From an uncultured Collinsella sp. (lineage in GTDB: Bacteria > Actinomycetota > Coriobacteriia > Coriobacteriales > Coriobacteriaceae), in NCBI GenBank assembly GCA_959599095.1, contig CAUGGC010000032.1, positions 1-21,768 on the forward strand: a stretch of DNA of 21,768 nt, in the 5' to 3' direction. Of this stretch, positions 1-7,338 are shown in pieces. Every line of letters starts with the position of its first letter. The stretch's first letter is position 1. The notes beneath the pieces are model-generated. The model searched no databases. It was not told the origin of the DNA and was given only the letters and a program-made list of their open reading frames with translations. The position numbers and the translations under genes are program-made.

Positions 1-40
1 CCCCCTGGCATGGAAGGTTTAAGCCTGTGTGATTCGCGAG

Positions 41-850
41 CTAGCGGGCCTGCTTTACCTTGGCCGCCGCCTCGACAAACGACTTCCACAGGTTAAAGTC
101 GGTCTCGAGCGTCTTCCACGTATACTCAGGGTGCCATTGCACGCCCAGGCAGAACGGCTGGCCTTCGACTTCGATGCACTCGGGAACGCCGTCGGTTGCC
201 TTGGCGACCAAGCGCGTGCTCTTACCCAGACGATCGACGCAGCAGTGATGTGCGGAGTTGGTCTGGATCAGCCTGTGCCCGCCAACCGCGCGCTCCAGCA
301 GCGAGCCCGGCACGACCTCGACAGGATGCACAGGGTCGTTGAGCACGTGGGTATGGCGCCACTGCGTGCGGCCCTCGCGCGCGCCTAGGCTCGGCACGTC
401 CATGCACAGGGTGCCGCCGGTGGCGACATTGAGCAGCTGCGTGCCTCGGCAGGTGGTAAAGAGCGGCTTCTTGGCGCGAAGTACCTCGTTAACCAGCTTA
501 AACTCAAAACGGTCGCGAATCTCGCAGCACAGCGTGGGGTCGTAAGGACGCTCGTCGCCCCAGCGTTTGGGGTTGACGTCCGGGCCGCCGGGAATGGCGA
601 TGCCGTCAGCGATTTCCACGTAATGACGGATAACGTCGACGTCTTCGGTAATGGACATCTGCAGCGGCAGACCGCCGGCGGCAAGAATGGCGTCGACAAA
701 TACGCTCGCAATCTCCTCGTTGGGGGAGAGCGTCTCGCTCAAATAGGGCTTCGCTTCTTCCCAGCGTGGTGCTACCAGGATAAGCGGGCGGTCAGCGGGA
801 TCGACGTCGACGTGCGGAGTGTAGGACGATGAGGTGCGGGTTCCGATCAT
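41..850 (-). CDS. Gamma-glutamyl-gamma-aminobutyrate hydrolase family protein (peptidase C26, PuuD-like)
   Basis: A 269-residue class I glutamine amidotransferase-like hydrolase. Enzymes of this family cleave gamma-glutamyl amide bonds in the cytoplasm, for example in gamma-glutamyl-GABA or gamma-glutamyl peptides. The nucleophile elbow is TCRGTQLLN with Cys134 (family form G-x-C-R-G-x-Q). The other triad residues are His240 and Glu242 in GVQWHPE. The family's SAHHCCVDRLG segment lies at about 199-209, and PGGPDVNP at 87-94 is also typical. It is the last gene of the minus-strand ABC operon, 87 nt after the ATPase gene. This suggests that imported gamma-glutamyl compounds are its substrates, which is inference. 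No clear Shine-Dalgarno sequence precedes the ATG at 850, so the true start could lie a few codons inside. The family assignment is firm; the substrate is unknown. Confidence 0.9.
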   Translation of the reverse strand: MIGTRTSSSYTPHVDVDPADRPLILVAPRWEEAKPYLSETLSPNEEIASVFVDAILAAGGLPLQMSITEDVDVIRHYVEIADGIAIPGGPDVNPKRWGDERPYDPTLCCEIRDRFEFKLVNEVLRAKKPLFTTCRGTQLLNVATGGTLCMDVPSLGAREGRTQWRHTHVLNDPVHPVEVVPGSLLERAVGGHRLIQTNSAHHCCVDRLGKSTRLVAKATDGVPECIEVEGQPFCLGVQWHPEYTWKTLETDFNLWKSFVEAAAKVKQAR

Positions 851-937
851 GGGTGCGGCTTTCGAATCCGGGTGGACATGGCACAGGGGTGGCGCGGGAC
901 AAACGTTACTGATGAATTTGCCCGCGTGGCAATTGGG

Positions 938-1702
938 TTAGTGGCCCTTAATGGAGTTGAGGAAGTCCTGGGCGCGCTTGGTCTGGGGGTGGTCGAAGAA
1001 CTCGTCGGGTGTGCCGGTTTCCACGATCTGGCCGTCGGCCATAAACACGACGCGGTCGGCCACGCGGCGGGCGAAGTTCATCTCGTGCGTGATGACGATC
1101 ATCGTCATGCCCTGCTGAGCCAGACGGACCATGACCTCGAGCACCTCGTTGATCATTTCGGGGTCAAGGGCGCTCGTGGGCTCGTCAAAAAGCATGGCCT
1201 TGGGTTGCATGGCAAGCGAGCGGGCGATGGCTACGCGCTGCTGCTGGCCGCCCGAGAGCTGTGCGGGCACCTTATCGGCCTGCTCGGCAACGCCCACGCG
1301 GCCCAGCAGGTCCATGGCGCGCTCACGAGCTTCCTCCTTGGAGACGCCCAGCACATCGACCGGTCCCAGCATGACGTTCTGCAGTACGGTCATATGTGCA
1401 AACAGGTTGAACTGCTGAAATACCATGCCCAACTCGGCACGCATGCGGGCAAGATCCTTGCCTTCCTGTGGCAGGGGCTCGCCCTCGATGAGGATCTCGC
1501 CTGAGTCGATGGTTTCCAGGCGATTGATGGTTCGGCACATGGTCGACTTGCCCGAGCCCGAGGGTCCGATCACAACGACGACCTCGCCGCGGTCGACCGA
1601 CAGATTGATGTCGTTGAGGACGTGCAGATCGCCGTAGTGCTTATCGACGTGCCTGAGCTCGATCAGCGGCTGATTGCCGGTGGAAGAGGTGCTCTGTGCC
1701 AT
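938..1702 (-). CDS. Polar amino acid ABC transporter, ATP-binding protein (GlnQ/GluA type)
   Basis: A 254-residue ABC ATPase that energises amino-acid import at the inner face of the membrane. Walker A is GPSGSGKST from residue 46 and the Q-loop is FQQFNLF at about 95-101. The signature LSGGQQQR starts at residue 149, Walker B is AMLFDEP from 169, the D-loop is SALD, and the switch His is His206 in ITHEM. The length and the near-invariant DEPTSALDPE match the polar amino acid (PAAT/HAAT) subfamily. An AAGGAG ribosome binding site lies about 10 nt upstream, in the 36-nt gap after the first permease gene. It is the fourth gene of the operon, with two permeases and a binding protein upstream. 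The exact amino acid cannot be read from the ATPase. Confidence 0.96.
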   Translation of the reverse strand: MAQSTSSTGNQPLIELRHVDKHYGDLHVLNDINLSVDRGEVVVVIGPSGSGKSTMCRTINRLETIDSGEILIEGEPLPQEGKDLARMRAELGMVFQQFNLFAHMTVLQNVMLGPVDVLGVSKEEARERAMDLLGRVGVAEQADKVPAQLSGGQQQRVAIARSLAMQPKAMLFDEPTSALDPEMINEVLEVMVRLAQQGMTMIVITHEMNFARRVADRVVFMADGQIVETGTPDEFFDHPQTKRAQDFLNSIKGH

Positions 1703-1738
1703 GGTGCTCGGCTCCTTATGACTCGAAATGGTAAAGCG

Positions 1739-2572
1739 TTAGCGGATGATGGTCGCGCCGGTCTTGTGCGAAACGTAGACAGCGGCCTTGTTAATCGCGA
1801 CGTTGATGAGGATGTAGATGACCGCGATAACCAGGTAGACCGACACGAGGGCGTCGTAGTTGGTAATGAGCACGCGGGCGTTTTGCATGAGGTCGGGGTA
1901 GCTCACCACGTAGGCGACGGTGGTGTCTTTGACTACGACTACAAGCTGCGAAATCAATGACGGAATGATAAACCGGATAGCCTGCGGCAACACGATTTTA
2001 AAGGTGATTTTAGCCTTGGAGAGACCGAGCGCCTGGGCCGCCTCGACCTGGCCGCGAGGCACGGCGTTGACGCCGGCACGGAAGATCTCGGCGAGTACGC
2101 CGGCGGCAGCGAGCGCGACGGGAAGCGTGAGCATCCAAAACGACGGCAGCGCGATCTTGTACTGGGGCAGCACCAAAAAGAAGAAGTAGATGAACAGCAG
2201 GCTCGGTACGCCGCGGAAGAAATCGGTGAGCACGCGGCAGACCAGCTGCAGCGGCTTAATGTCGCTGGTACGGCCGAGCATAAGGGCTAAGCCCAGCACC
2301 AGCGCGATGGCGCCAGCGGTGAGTGCGACTTTAACGGTGCCCTCAAAGCCTGCAAGCAGGAACTTCCAGGTGGTGAGGTGCGTAAAGAAAAACCAATAGT
2401 GAACCGAAAGCTGGCCGGTCACATAAAAGCGCTGCAACACGAGGGCGACGAGCACGGCGACCGCAACAAGCGAGATGGCGGTGCCGATGCGAATCTTGGC
2501 GCGCATCTTGGGGCCGGGAGCCTCGTAGAGCGCATCGCGCATGGTGAGCGCGGAGGTGGAGTGCTTGCTCAT
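1739..2572 (-). CDS. Amino acid ABC transporter permease (HisM/GlnP family, longer subunit)
   Basis: A 277-residue integral membrane permease of the polar amino acid ABC family. A cytoplasmic N-terminus of about 30 residues precedes the first hydrophobic segment (about 31-48). A roughly five-helix core follows. The EAA loop that contacts the ATPase is visible as GQVEAAQALGLSKAKITF followed by LPQAIR, at about 173-196. The start ATG overlaps the stop of the preceding permease gene by 4 nt (ATGA), so translation is probably coupled and the two form a heterodimeric channel. A GAGGATC ribosome binding site lies 8 nt upstream. In the actinobacterial glutamate systems a similar pair of unequal permeases exists (GluC/GluD). 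I use this as analogy only. Confidence 0.94.
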   Translation of the reverse strand: MSKHSTSALTMRDALYEAPGPKMRAKIRIGTAISLVAVAVLVALVLQRFYVTGQLSVHYWFFFTHLTTWKFLLAGFEGTVKVALTAGAIALVLGLALMLGRTSDIKPLQLVCRVLTDFFRGVPSLLFIYFFFLVLPQYKIALPSFWMLTLPVALAAAGVLAEIFRAGVNAVPRGQVEAAQALGLSKAKITFKIVLPQAIRFIIPSLISQLVVVVKDTTVAYVVSYPDLMQNARVLITNYDALVSVYLVIAVIYILINVAINKAAVYVSHKTGATIIR

Positions 2573-3228
2573 CGGAGGATCCTCACCTTCTTATCGATGT
2601 AGTTGCCAATGTGGCTCACCACAAAGGCCGTGCCCAGGTAGCCGAGCGCCGAGATAAAGAACGCGGCGACGCCGCCGAGCGAGCGTGTGTTGATATAGCT
2701 CACCACGCCGGTGAGCTCCTGCGGTTTAAGCGGCACCTGACTGCCGAGCGCGGTGGTGAGCATGACGGCGATAAAGAGGTTGGTCATGGGCAGCACGCTC
2801 GAGCGCAGCGCCTGCGGAATCACGATCTTGGCGAGGATACGGCTGAAGCTCATGCCCAGCGAGCGGGCGGCTTCCACCTGGCCGACGCCGACGGTGTTGA
2901 TGCCGCTCATAAAGTTCTCGGAGCCAAAGGCCGAGCCCAAAAGGACCGTGGCGACGATAACGCAGGTACGGTAGGGCAGAACAACCTTGAGCGGCGGCAG
3001 TGCATAGACGACGATGATGAGCAGCGCGATGCCGGGGATGTTACGGAAGACCTGAACATACAGGTCGCCAAAGACGCGCAGCGGCTTGAGCGGCGACACA
3101 CGCATCACGGTGACGGCGACGGCCAGCACCATGGCGATGGCAAACGACTCAAGCGTCATGCCCCAGGTTGCTAGCAGCGCGTCGATATAGTTCTGGCCAT
3201 AGAGCGACCAGAGCTCGGAGAGACTCAT
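2569..3228 (-). CDS. Amino acid ABC transporter permease (HisM/GlnP family, shorter subunit)
   Basis: A 219-residue membrane permease, the partner of the longer permease encoded downstream. Hydrophobic segments run from about residue 23 to the C-terminus. The EAA motif GQVEAARSLGMSFSRI followed by IPQALR is at about 135-158. The Shine-Dalgarno sequence GGGAGG sits about 6 nt before the ATG. Between the binding-protein gene and this gene lie 138 nt containing a GC-rich hairpin, so this gene is probably transcribed by read-through from the promoter ahead of the binding protein. The last codons overlap the next gene by 4 nt. The family is unambiguous; substrate specificity rests with the binding protein. 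Confidence 0.94.
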   Translation of the reverse strand: MSLSELWSLYGQNYIDALLATWGMTLESFAIAMVLAVAVTVMRVSPLKPLRVFGDLYVQVFRNIPGIALLIIVVYALPPLKVVLPYRTCVIVATVLLGSAFGSENFMSGINTVGVGQVEAARSLGMSFSRILAKIVIPQALRSSVLPMTNLFIAVMLTTALGSQVPLKPQELTGVVSYINTRSLGGVAAFFISALGYLGTAFVVSHIGNYIDKKVRILR

Positions 3229-3252
3229 GCGGACCTCCCGCCGATAAGGAAA

Positions 3253-3278
3253 GGGGCTCCCGTGTGTACGGAAGCCCC
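3253..3278 (-). terminator. Intra-operon hairpin between binding-protein and permease genes (attenuator or mRNA-stabilising stem)
   Basis: GGGGCT pairs with AGCCCC, then one mismatch, then three more pairs around a 6-nt loop. On the minus strand it is followed by TTTCC, too short a U-run for strong termination. It sits 88 nt after the binding-protein stop and 24 nt before the permease start. Hairpins in this position usually raise binding-protein mRNA over permease mRNA. That role is inferred here. Confidence 0.6.
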
Positions 3279-3366
3279 GACAACTCTGTGAGGAAACAGT
3301 TTACCGCAATAAAGCGCATCGTGCGTTTCCATATGGTTTCGTTGCGGCCGTTACCAGGCTCGCTGC

Positions 3367-4362
3367 CTAGGCGCCGATCTCGGGCAGCTCGGGAACATTG
3401 GTGTCGCCCGTGCGGTCGCCGATGCAGATCTGCCACAGCTCGGTCCAGGTGCCGTCGTCCTCGATCTTCTTAAGGAAGTCGTTGACAAAGGCGACGCCGT
3501 CGGAATCGAGCGGCAGGCCGATGCCATAGGGCTCCTTGCTGCCGAAGGGCTTGCCGGCGATCTTGTACTTACCGGGCTCGCGGACCAGGGCGCTCTGCTG
3601 CATGTTGTTATCGATGACGTAGGCGTCAACGCGGCCCTGCTGGAGTGCCTGACGGGCCTCCTCGTCGGTCTTGAACTCCTGCTGGCTGGCCTTGGGAGCG
3701 AACTCCTCCAGGATGGCGGGACCGTTGGAGCCGGACTGGACGGCGACGTTCTTGTCGGCCAGGTCGTCGACGCTCTTGATGTCGTCGTTATCGGCGAGCA
3801 CCAGGATGGCCTGCTGGGTGTAGTAGTAGGGACCGGCAAAGGAGACGAGCTTCTTGCGCTCGTCAGTGATGGTGTAGGTGGCAAAGACAGCGTCGACCTG
3901 GCCGTTCTGCAGGACGGACTCGCGCGTGTCCGAGGTCACCTGGGTGATCTCGACCTTGTTCTCGCCCAGAATGTAGTTGGACAGGAGCTGTGCGATGCCG
4001 GCGTCGAAGCCGCGGGTCTGACCGTCCTTCTCGTTGAGGAGGGAGAAGAGCGTGGAAGTCTGAACGCCACCGATCTTAAAGACGCCGGCGTCCTTGACGG
4101 CCGTAGCCCAGGTGCTGGCGGCGATGGCATCGTCATCGGCCTTGGGGCCGTTGTCGACGAGCTTGTCGAATGCCTTAGCGTCGAGCGTGGTGGAAGCCTC
4201 GGTATCCTCGGAGCTCTTGGAGGAGCCGGCGGCGGAACCCTTGTCGGCCTCGGCGCTGGTGTCGGAGCAGCCGGCAAGACCAAGGCCGGCGACGGTTGCG
4301 AAGGTGGCGGCGACGAAGCCGCGGCGGTCGAGAACGACCTGCTGGGAGAGGTTTTTGCTCAT
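3367..4362 (-). CDS. Amino acid ABC transporter substrate-binding lipoprotein (glutamate/glutamine type, SBP_bac_3)
   Basis: A 331-residue extracellular solute-binding protein that hands amino acids to the permease pair. The N-terminus has a twin arginine (RRGF, Arg13-Arg14), a hydrophobic stretch and a lipobox LAGC with Cys32. It therefore resembles a lipoprotein signal that could use the Tat route. A low-complexity Ser/Glu/Lys linker follows (about 33-60), then the two-lobed SBP_bac_3 fold. The segment DAVFATYTITDERKK, then FAGPYYY at about residue 176, is the family's hinge and binding signature. In sequence style it is closest to actinobacterial glutamate-binding proteins, which is recollection and not a search. 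It is the first gene of the operon, has an AAAGGTG ribosome binding site about 10 nt upstream, and is driven by the promoter at 4406-4435. Confidence 0.92.
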   Translation of the reverse strand: MSKNLSQQVVLDRRGFVAATFATVAGLGLAGCSDTSAEADKGSAAGSSKSSEDTEASTTLDAKAFDKLVDNGPKADDDAIAASTWATAVKDAGVFKIGGVQTSTLFSLLNEKDGQTRGFDAGIAQLLSNYILGENKVEITQVTSDTRESVLQNGQVDAVFATYTITDERKKLVSFAGPYYYTQQAILVLADNDDIKSVDDLADKNVAVQSGSNGPAILEEFAPKASQQEFKTDEEARQALQQGRVDAYVIDNNMQQSALVREPGKYKIAGKPFGSKEPYGIGLPLDSDGVAFVNDFLKKIEDDGTWTELWQICIGDRTGDTNVPELPEIGA

Positions 4363-4405
4363 GGGAGAACACCTTTCTCAATAAAATCCCTAGCGGTTGA
4401 GTAGA

Positions 4406-4435
4406 GTTATACCCCATTGCGTTCAGACGGGTCAA
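4406..4435 (-). promoter_or_regulatory. Sigma-70-type promoter of the amino acid ABC operon
   Basis: Reading the minus strand, a -35 box TTGACC (4430-4435) is followed by an 18-nt spacer and a -10 box TATAAC (4406-4411). Transcription should begin near 4400, giving a short leader of about 40 nt before the binding-protein ATG at 4362. No operator palindrome is obvious. Confidence 0.75.
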
Positions 4436-4484
4436 CACGAAATAACTCAGAAACATACTTACCTTATGGGTTATTCTACCTACC

Positions 4485-4527
4485 AAAAAGGGACAGGTTT
4501 ATTTTGGCTGGTTTTATCTGGGCAAAC
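4485..4527. repeat. Possible dispersed intergenic repeat with GGGACAG core
   Basis: The stretch begins AAAAAGGGACAGGTTTATTTT and has a base composition unlike the flanking coding DNA. GGGACA also opens the repeat at 13392-13415 in this window. Short GGGACAG-type sequences recur between genes in many bacterial genomes as REP-like elements. Membership of such a family is inferred from the motif alone. Confidence 0.3.
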
Positions 4528-4586
4528 GCCGATTATTACAGCTGAGATAGCGCTTTGCAGACGGCATAATCGCTCGCGGCGGTCGC

Positions 4587-4592
4587 TATAAT
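4587..4592 (+). promoter_or_regulatory. -10 box of an orphan mini-gene
   Basis: A perfect TATAAT lies 27 nt before an AAGGAG ribosome binding site. No good -35 is seen at the usual spacing; TTGCAG at 4555-4560 is 26 nt away. A start site near 4599 would give a leader of about 33 nt before the ATG at 4632. Confidence 0.5.
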
Positions 4593-4631
4593 GGCGGCAA
4601 CGCGACACATATATAAGTAAGGAGATCGCGT

Positions 4632-4697
4632 ATGAACGGTTATTCGTTTTTCGCGCCGACCATGACTTGCTGTTTTGTCTCAATCTGTAACAGTTAG
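4632..4697 (+). CDS. 21-residue Cys-codon-rich small ORF (leader-peptide-like, orphan)
   Basis: The ORF has ATG, 20 further codons and TAG. The peptide begins MNGYSFFAP and ends TMTCCFVSICNS, with three Cys in its last nine residues. The strong ribosome binding site AAGGAG (4619-4624) sits 7 nt upstream, and a TATAAT box is at 4587. The last codons form the left arm of a perfect 15-bp inverted repeat, so a ribosome paused at the Cys codons would block the hairpin. That is the layout of an amino-acid attenuation leader. No plus-strand gene follows, however: the next feature is a terminator and then the convergent dxs-like gene. It may be an orphan leader, a small functional peptide or the body of a small RNA. 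I recognise no homologue. Confidence 0.5.
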   Translation: MNGYSFFAPTMTCCFVSICNS

Positions 4698-4732
4698 ACG
4701 GGAATTCGGGCCCTAGATGTTACAGATTGAGA
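4678..4732. repeat. Perfect 15-bp inverted repeat with 25-nt loop
   Basis: TCTCAATCTGTAACA (4678-4692) and its exact reverse complement (4718-4732) flank a 25-nt loop that contains GAATTC and GGGCCC. The left arm overlaps the last codons and stop of the 21-residue ORF. It is too long to be a chance match and not followed by a T-run, so it is not itself an intrinsic terminator. Confidence 0.85.
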
Positions 4733-4754
4733 TAATCGCGTCGTGAAAACAAAA

Positions 4755-4784
4755 CCTCCGCAGGGGCGCTTCCCTTGCGGAGGT
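4755..4784 (-). terminator. Rho-independent terminator of the dxs-like gene (probably bidirectional)
   Basis: CCTCCGCA (4755-4762) pairs with TGCGGAGG (4776-4783), and the stem extends inward by GGG/CCC around a short loop. On the minus strand it is followed by TTTTGTTTTC; on the plus strand by TTTTCTT. It ends the dxs-like transcript and could also end the mini-gene transcript coming from the left. Confidence 0.85.
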
Positions 4785-4788
4785 TTTC

Positions 4789-6570
4789 TTACTCGTTGAG
4801 TAGTCTCGCGGCTTCGGCGGCCATGTTCTCGACCGTCATGCCGTTCTGAGCGAGCAGTTCGTTGGGGTCGTAGCGGTCGGGGAAGCCCTTGGCGATGCCG
4901 AAGGTGCGCGTGCGCACGGGCGTGCAGGCCAGGTAGCACGCCACGCGCTCGCCCCAGCCGCCGTCCAAGATGCCGTCCTCGAGGGTGACGACAACGCGAT
5001 GCTCGGCGGCAAGGCTGTCGAGGAACTCACGGTCAAGCTCGGTTGCATAGCGTGGGTTGACGAGCGTGGCCCCGATGCCGTACTCGGCAGCCAAGCGGTT
5101 TGTCACGCGCTCGCCCAACTCAAAGAAATCGCCAAGTGCGAGCACGGCAACGTCGCGACCCCGGCGCACCACGTTGTAGCGAACGGCGCTGTAGTCGGTG
5201 TCTTCGGCGGGCGCAAGGTCGGGACGGCTCACCAGGCCGATGCCCGGTACGCGGATCGCTACGGGATGCTCGCGGTGGTCGAGCGACCAGCTCAGCATGG
5301 ACAGATATTCCTCCATGCAGGCCGGCGCCAAGTAGTGCATGTTGGGAAGACCGCCCAGCATGGAAATATCAAAGAACGAGAGGTGCGTCTCGGACGTGGT
5401 GCCAAAGATTGACGCACCAAACACCAAAATGGTTGCCGGGGCGTCGTTGAGACACAGATCGTGCCATAGCTCGTCGTAGGCGCGCTGCAAAAACGTGCCG
5501 TACACACCAAAGACTGGCTTGGCGCCCGAGCACGCAAGCGCGGTGGCAAAGGTCACGGCGTGCTCCTCGGCAATGCCCACATCGACGAACTGTTTACCGG
5601 CGGCAGCGCGAAGCTCGGGTGTAAAGCCCATGATGTAGGGCGTGGCGGCCGTGATGCCCACGACCTGCGGATCGCGCTCGATGGCGGCGCTGAGCGCCTC
5701 GCCCGTAATGTCGGCGTAGGTGCGCGGCGCAGGCTCGCTCGGATGGCCCGGGCAGAGCTTACGTCCAGTTGCCATGTCAAACGGACCCACGTGATGCCAG
5801 CGTTCGGGGTCGTTCTGGGCTGGCTCAAAGCCCTTGCCCTTGGCGGTGGAGACGTGCAGCACGATGGGGTGATCGATATCGCGCAGTTCCTGCAACGCGT
5901 CGACGAGGGCCAACACATCGTTGCCGGCGTCCAGATAGCGGTAGTCGAGCCCCATCGCGCGGAAAACGTTGCGCTCACAGGTGCCGTTGCTGGCACGCAG
6001 CTCGGCCAGATTGCGATACAGGCCGCCATGGTTCTCGGCAATGGACTGGTCGTTATCGTTGACGATGATGATCAGGTTGCTATCGAGTTCGGCGGCATTG
6101 TTAAAGCCCTCAAACGCCAGGCCGCCCGAAAGCGAGCCGTCGCCAATGATGGTGATGACGTTGTACGCATCGCCCGCCAGGTCGCGCGCGTGGGCAAGGC
6201 CGCAGCCCAAGCTCACCGAGGTCGAGGTGTGACCCATGGCGAACAGGTCGTGCTCGGACTCGTCGGGATTGGCAAAGCCAGAAGCCTCACCATAACGCTC
6301 CGGATCGATATAGGTGTACGCGCGCCCGGTCAGCGCCTTGTGGGCGTAGGTCTGGTGCGAAACGTCAAAGACAATCTTGTCGATGGGGGAGTTAAACACG
6401 CGATGAAGCGCAACCGTAAGCTCAACGACGCCCAAGTTGGGGGCAACGTGCCCGCCGACGGCGGCGGAGCTTTCGAGGATTGCCTGGCGGATCTCGCCGC
6501 AGAGCTGCGGGAGCTCGGCGCGATTAAGAGCCTTGACGTCCTCGGGCGTTGTCGTTTGCGTAAGCAGCAT
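4789..6570 (-). CDS. DXS-like thiamine-diphosphate enzyme (annotated family: 1-deoxy-D-xylulose-5-phosphate synthase), atypical paralogue
   Basis: 593 residues, slightly shorter than usual DXS (about 620-640). It has the full DXS/transketolase order. There is an N-terminal ThDP domain with GGHVAPNLG (His41), SHQTY (His72), the ThDP motif GDGSLSGG (143-150) ending in VNDN, and His259. Next come the pyrimidine-domain catalytic Glu335 in GIAEEHAVTF and a C-terminal transketolase domain. By alignment to E. coli DXS, Tyr392, Arg398, His431 and Arg478 have counterparts (Tyr357, Arg363, His396, Arg440). The DRAG motif Arg420 is Gly385 and Asp427 is Thr392. The related DVSHQTY/GDGSLSGG enzymes that I recall from some Firmicutes using the mevalonate route make a different acceptor plausible. 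The gene is monocistronic, divergent from the HD-domain gene, and ends at a strong terminator. Confidence 0.8.
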   Translation of the reverse strand: MLLTQTTTPEDVKALNRAELPQLCGEIRQAILESSAAVGGHVAPNLGVVELTVALHRVFNSPIDKIVFDVSHQTYAHKALTGRAYTYIDPERYGEASGFANPDESEHDLFAMGHTSTSVSLGCGLAHARDLAGDAYNVITIIGDGSLSGGLAFEGFNNAAELDSNLIIIVNDNDQSIAENHGGLYRNLAELRASNGTCERNVFRAMGLDYRYLDAGNDVLALVDALQELRDIDHPIVLHVSTAKGKGFEPAQNDPERWHHVGPFDMATGRKLCPGHPSEPAPRTYADITGEALSAAIERDPQVVGITAATPYIMGFTPELRAAAGKQFVDVGIAEEHAVTFATALACSGAKPVFGVYGTFLQRAYDELWHDLCLNDAPATILVFGASIFGTTSETHLSFFDISMLGGLPNMHYLAPACMEEYLSMLSWSLDHREHPVAIRVPGIGLVSRPDLAPAEDTDYSAVRYNVVRRGRDVAVLALGDFFELGERVTNRLAAEYGIGATLVNPRYATELDREFLDSLAAEHRVVVTLEDGILDGGWGERVACYLACTPVRTRTFGIAKGFPDRYDPNELLAQNGMTVENMAAEAARLLNE

Positions 6571-6798
6571 CGTTGTGGGTTACTCCATGCGAATCGTGCG
6601 CCGGCACTCCCTCGGCCGGCACAATTGCACAAGACAGTCTCGCACATTTTGGCGTTTGATATGTGACGGCGGCGCGGTAATTCGCCAACTGGTGGGGCAA
6701 AACGTTTTGTCCGATGCCATACTGATATGTTCCATGATGTTTTTATCGATTGTGCACAGGCCGTGGCTTGTCGCCGTGAGTCGCTGGAAGGAGGCAGC
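6571..6798. other. Divergent intergenic region between dxs-like and HD-domain genes
   Basis: The region holds a GCCGGC-based hairpin near 6597-6624 in the dxs-like leader (GTGC and CCGGC blocks paired across a roughly 9-nt loop, with one bulge). A start-stop mini-frame ATG GAG TAA lies on the minus strand at 6577-6585, whose GGAG may serve as the dxs-like ribosome binding site. AT-rich stretches at 6645-6665 and 6720-6750 probably hold the two promoters, but no box pair is convincing. Confidence 0.4.
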
Positions 6799-7335
6799 AT
6801 GTCCGATGCCGTTCGTGCCGAAAAAATCGCGCACGAGGTCGACTATGCCGCCCGCCAGCTGGCCCAGGCGGGCCGCTTGGACCTGACGCACGAGTTTATC
6901 CAGCATGGCGACGTGACGGTCTATGCACATGTGACTTCGGTAGCGCGGGCGAGCCTGTCCTTTGCCGAGCGCTTGGGCCGTGCCGGCATTTCGGTCGACC
7001 GTGCTTCGTTGTTGCGCGGGGCCCTGCTGCACGATTACTTTCTCTATGACTGGCACGATCCCGACCCAAGCCATCGGCTGCATGGCTTTCGCCACCCGTT
7101 TTTTGCCCTGGCACGTGCGGAGGAAGATTTTGAGCTGACGCCGCGCGAACGGAATATTATCGTGCGGCATATGTTTCCGCTGGTGCCAGTGCCGCCGACG
7201 TGTCGTGAGGCTTGGATTGTATGCCTGGCAGATAAATGGTGCGCTCTGCGCGAGACGGTCGCCGGTCGTCTGCGGCGCAAGGACGAGGCGGACGATGGCG
7301 TGAGTGGCGAATCGAGCGAAAAGAGGAGAGGGTAG
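6799..7335 (+). CDS. HD-domain phosphohydrolase
   Basis: 178 residues from the ATG at 6799. I chose this start over the longer frame beginning at 6727 because AAGGAGG lies 5 nt upstream. The metal-binding HD superfamily pattern is visible: His in VYAHVTSVARASL, then LLRGALLHDYFLYDWH (the HD dyad), then FRHPF and IIVRHMFP, and a distal Asp in CLADKWCALRE. Such proteins hydrolyse phosphomonoesters or nucleotides; the substrate here is unknown. The C-terminus is a charged tail. The stop lies three bases before the GTG of the CmpB-like gene, so the pair forms an operon. I recall the same HD plus CmpB pairing in other anaerobic Actinobacteria and Clostridia, but cannot verify it here. Confidence 0.85.
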   Translation: MSDAVRAEKIAHEVDYAARQLAQAGRLDLTHEFIQHGDVTVYAHVTSVARASLSFAERLGRAGISVDRASLLRGALLHDYFLYDWHDPDPSHRLHGFRHPFFALARAEEDFELTPRERNIIVRHMFPLVPVPPTCREAWIVCLADKWCALRETVAGRLRRKDEADDGVSGESSEKRRG

Positions 7336-7338
7336 ACG

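Noticed and set aside
872..1504. A 210-codon plus-strand frame over the ABC ATPase gene
   Set aside because: The minus-strand frame has all ABC motifs; the plus frame is its compositional shadow.
5560..6666. A 368-codon plus-strand frame antisense to the dxs-like gene
   Set aside because: It lacks recognisable motifs, while the opposite strand carries a full ThDP enzyme with conserved catalytic residues.
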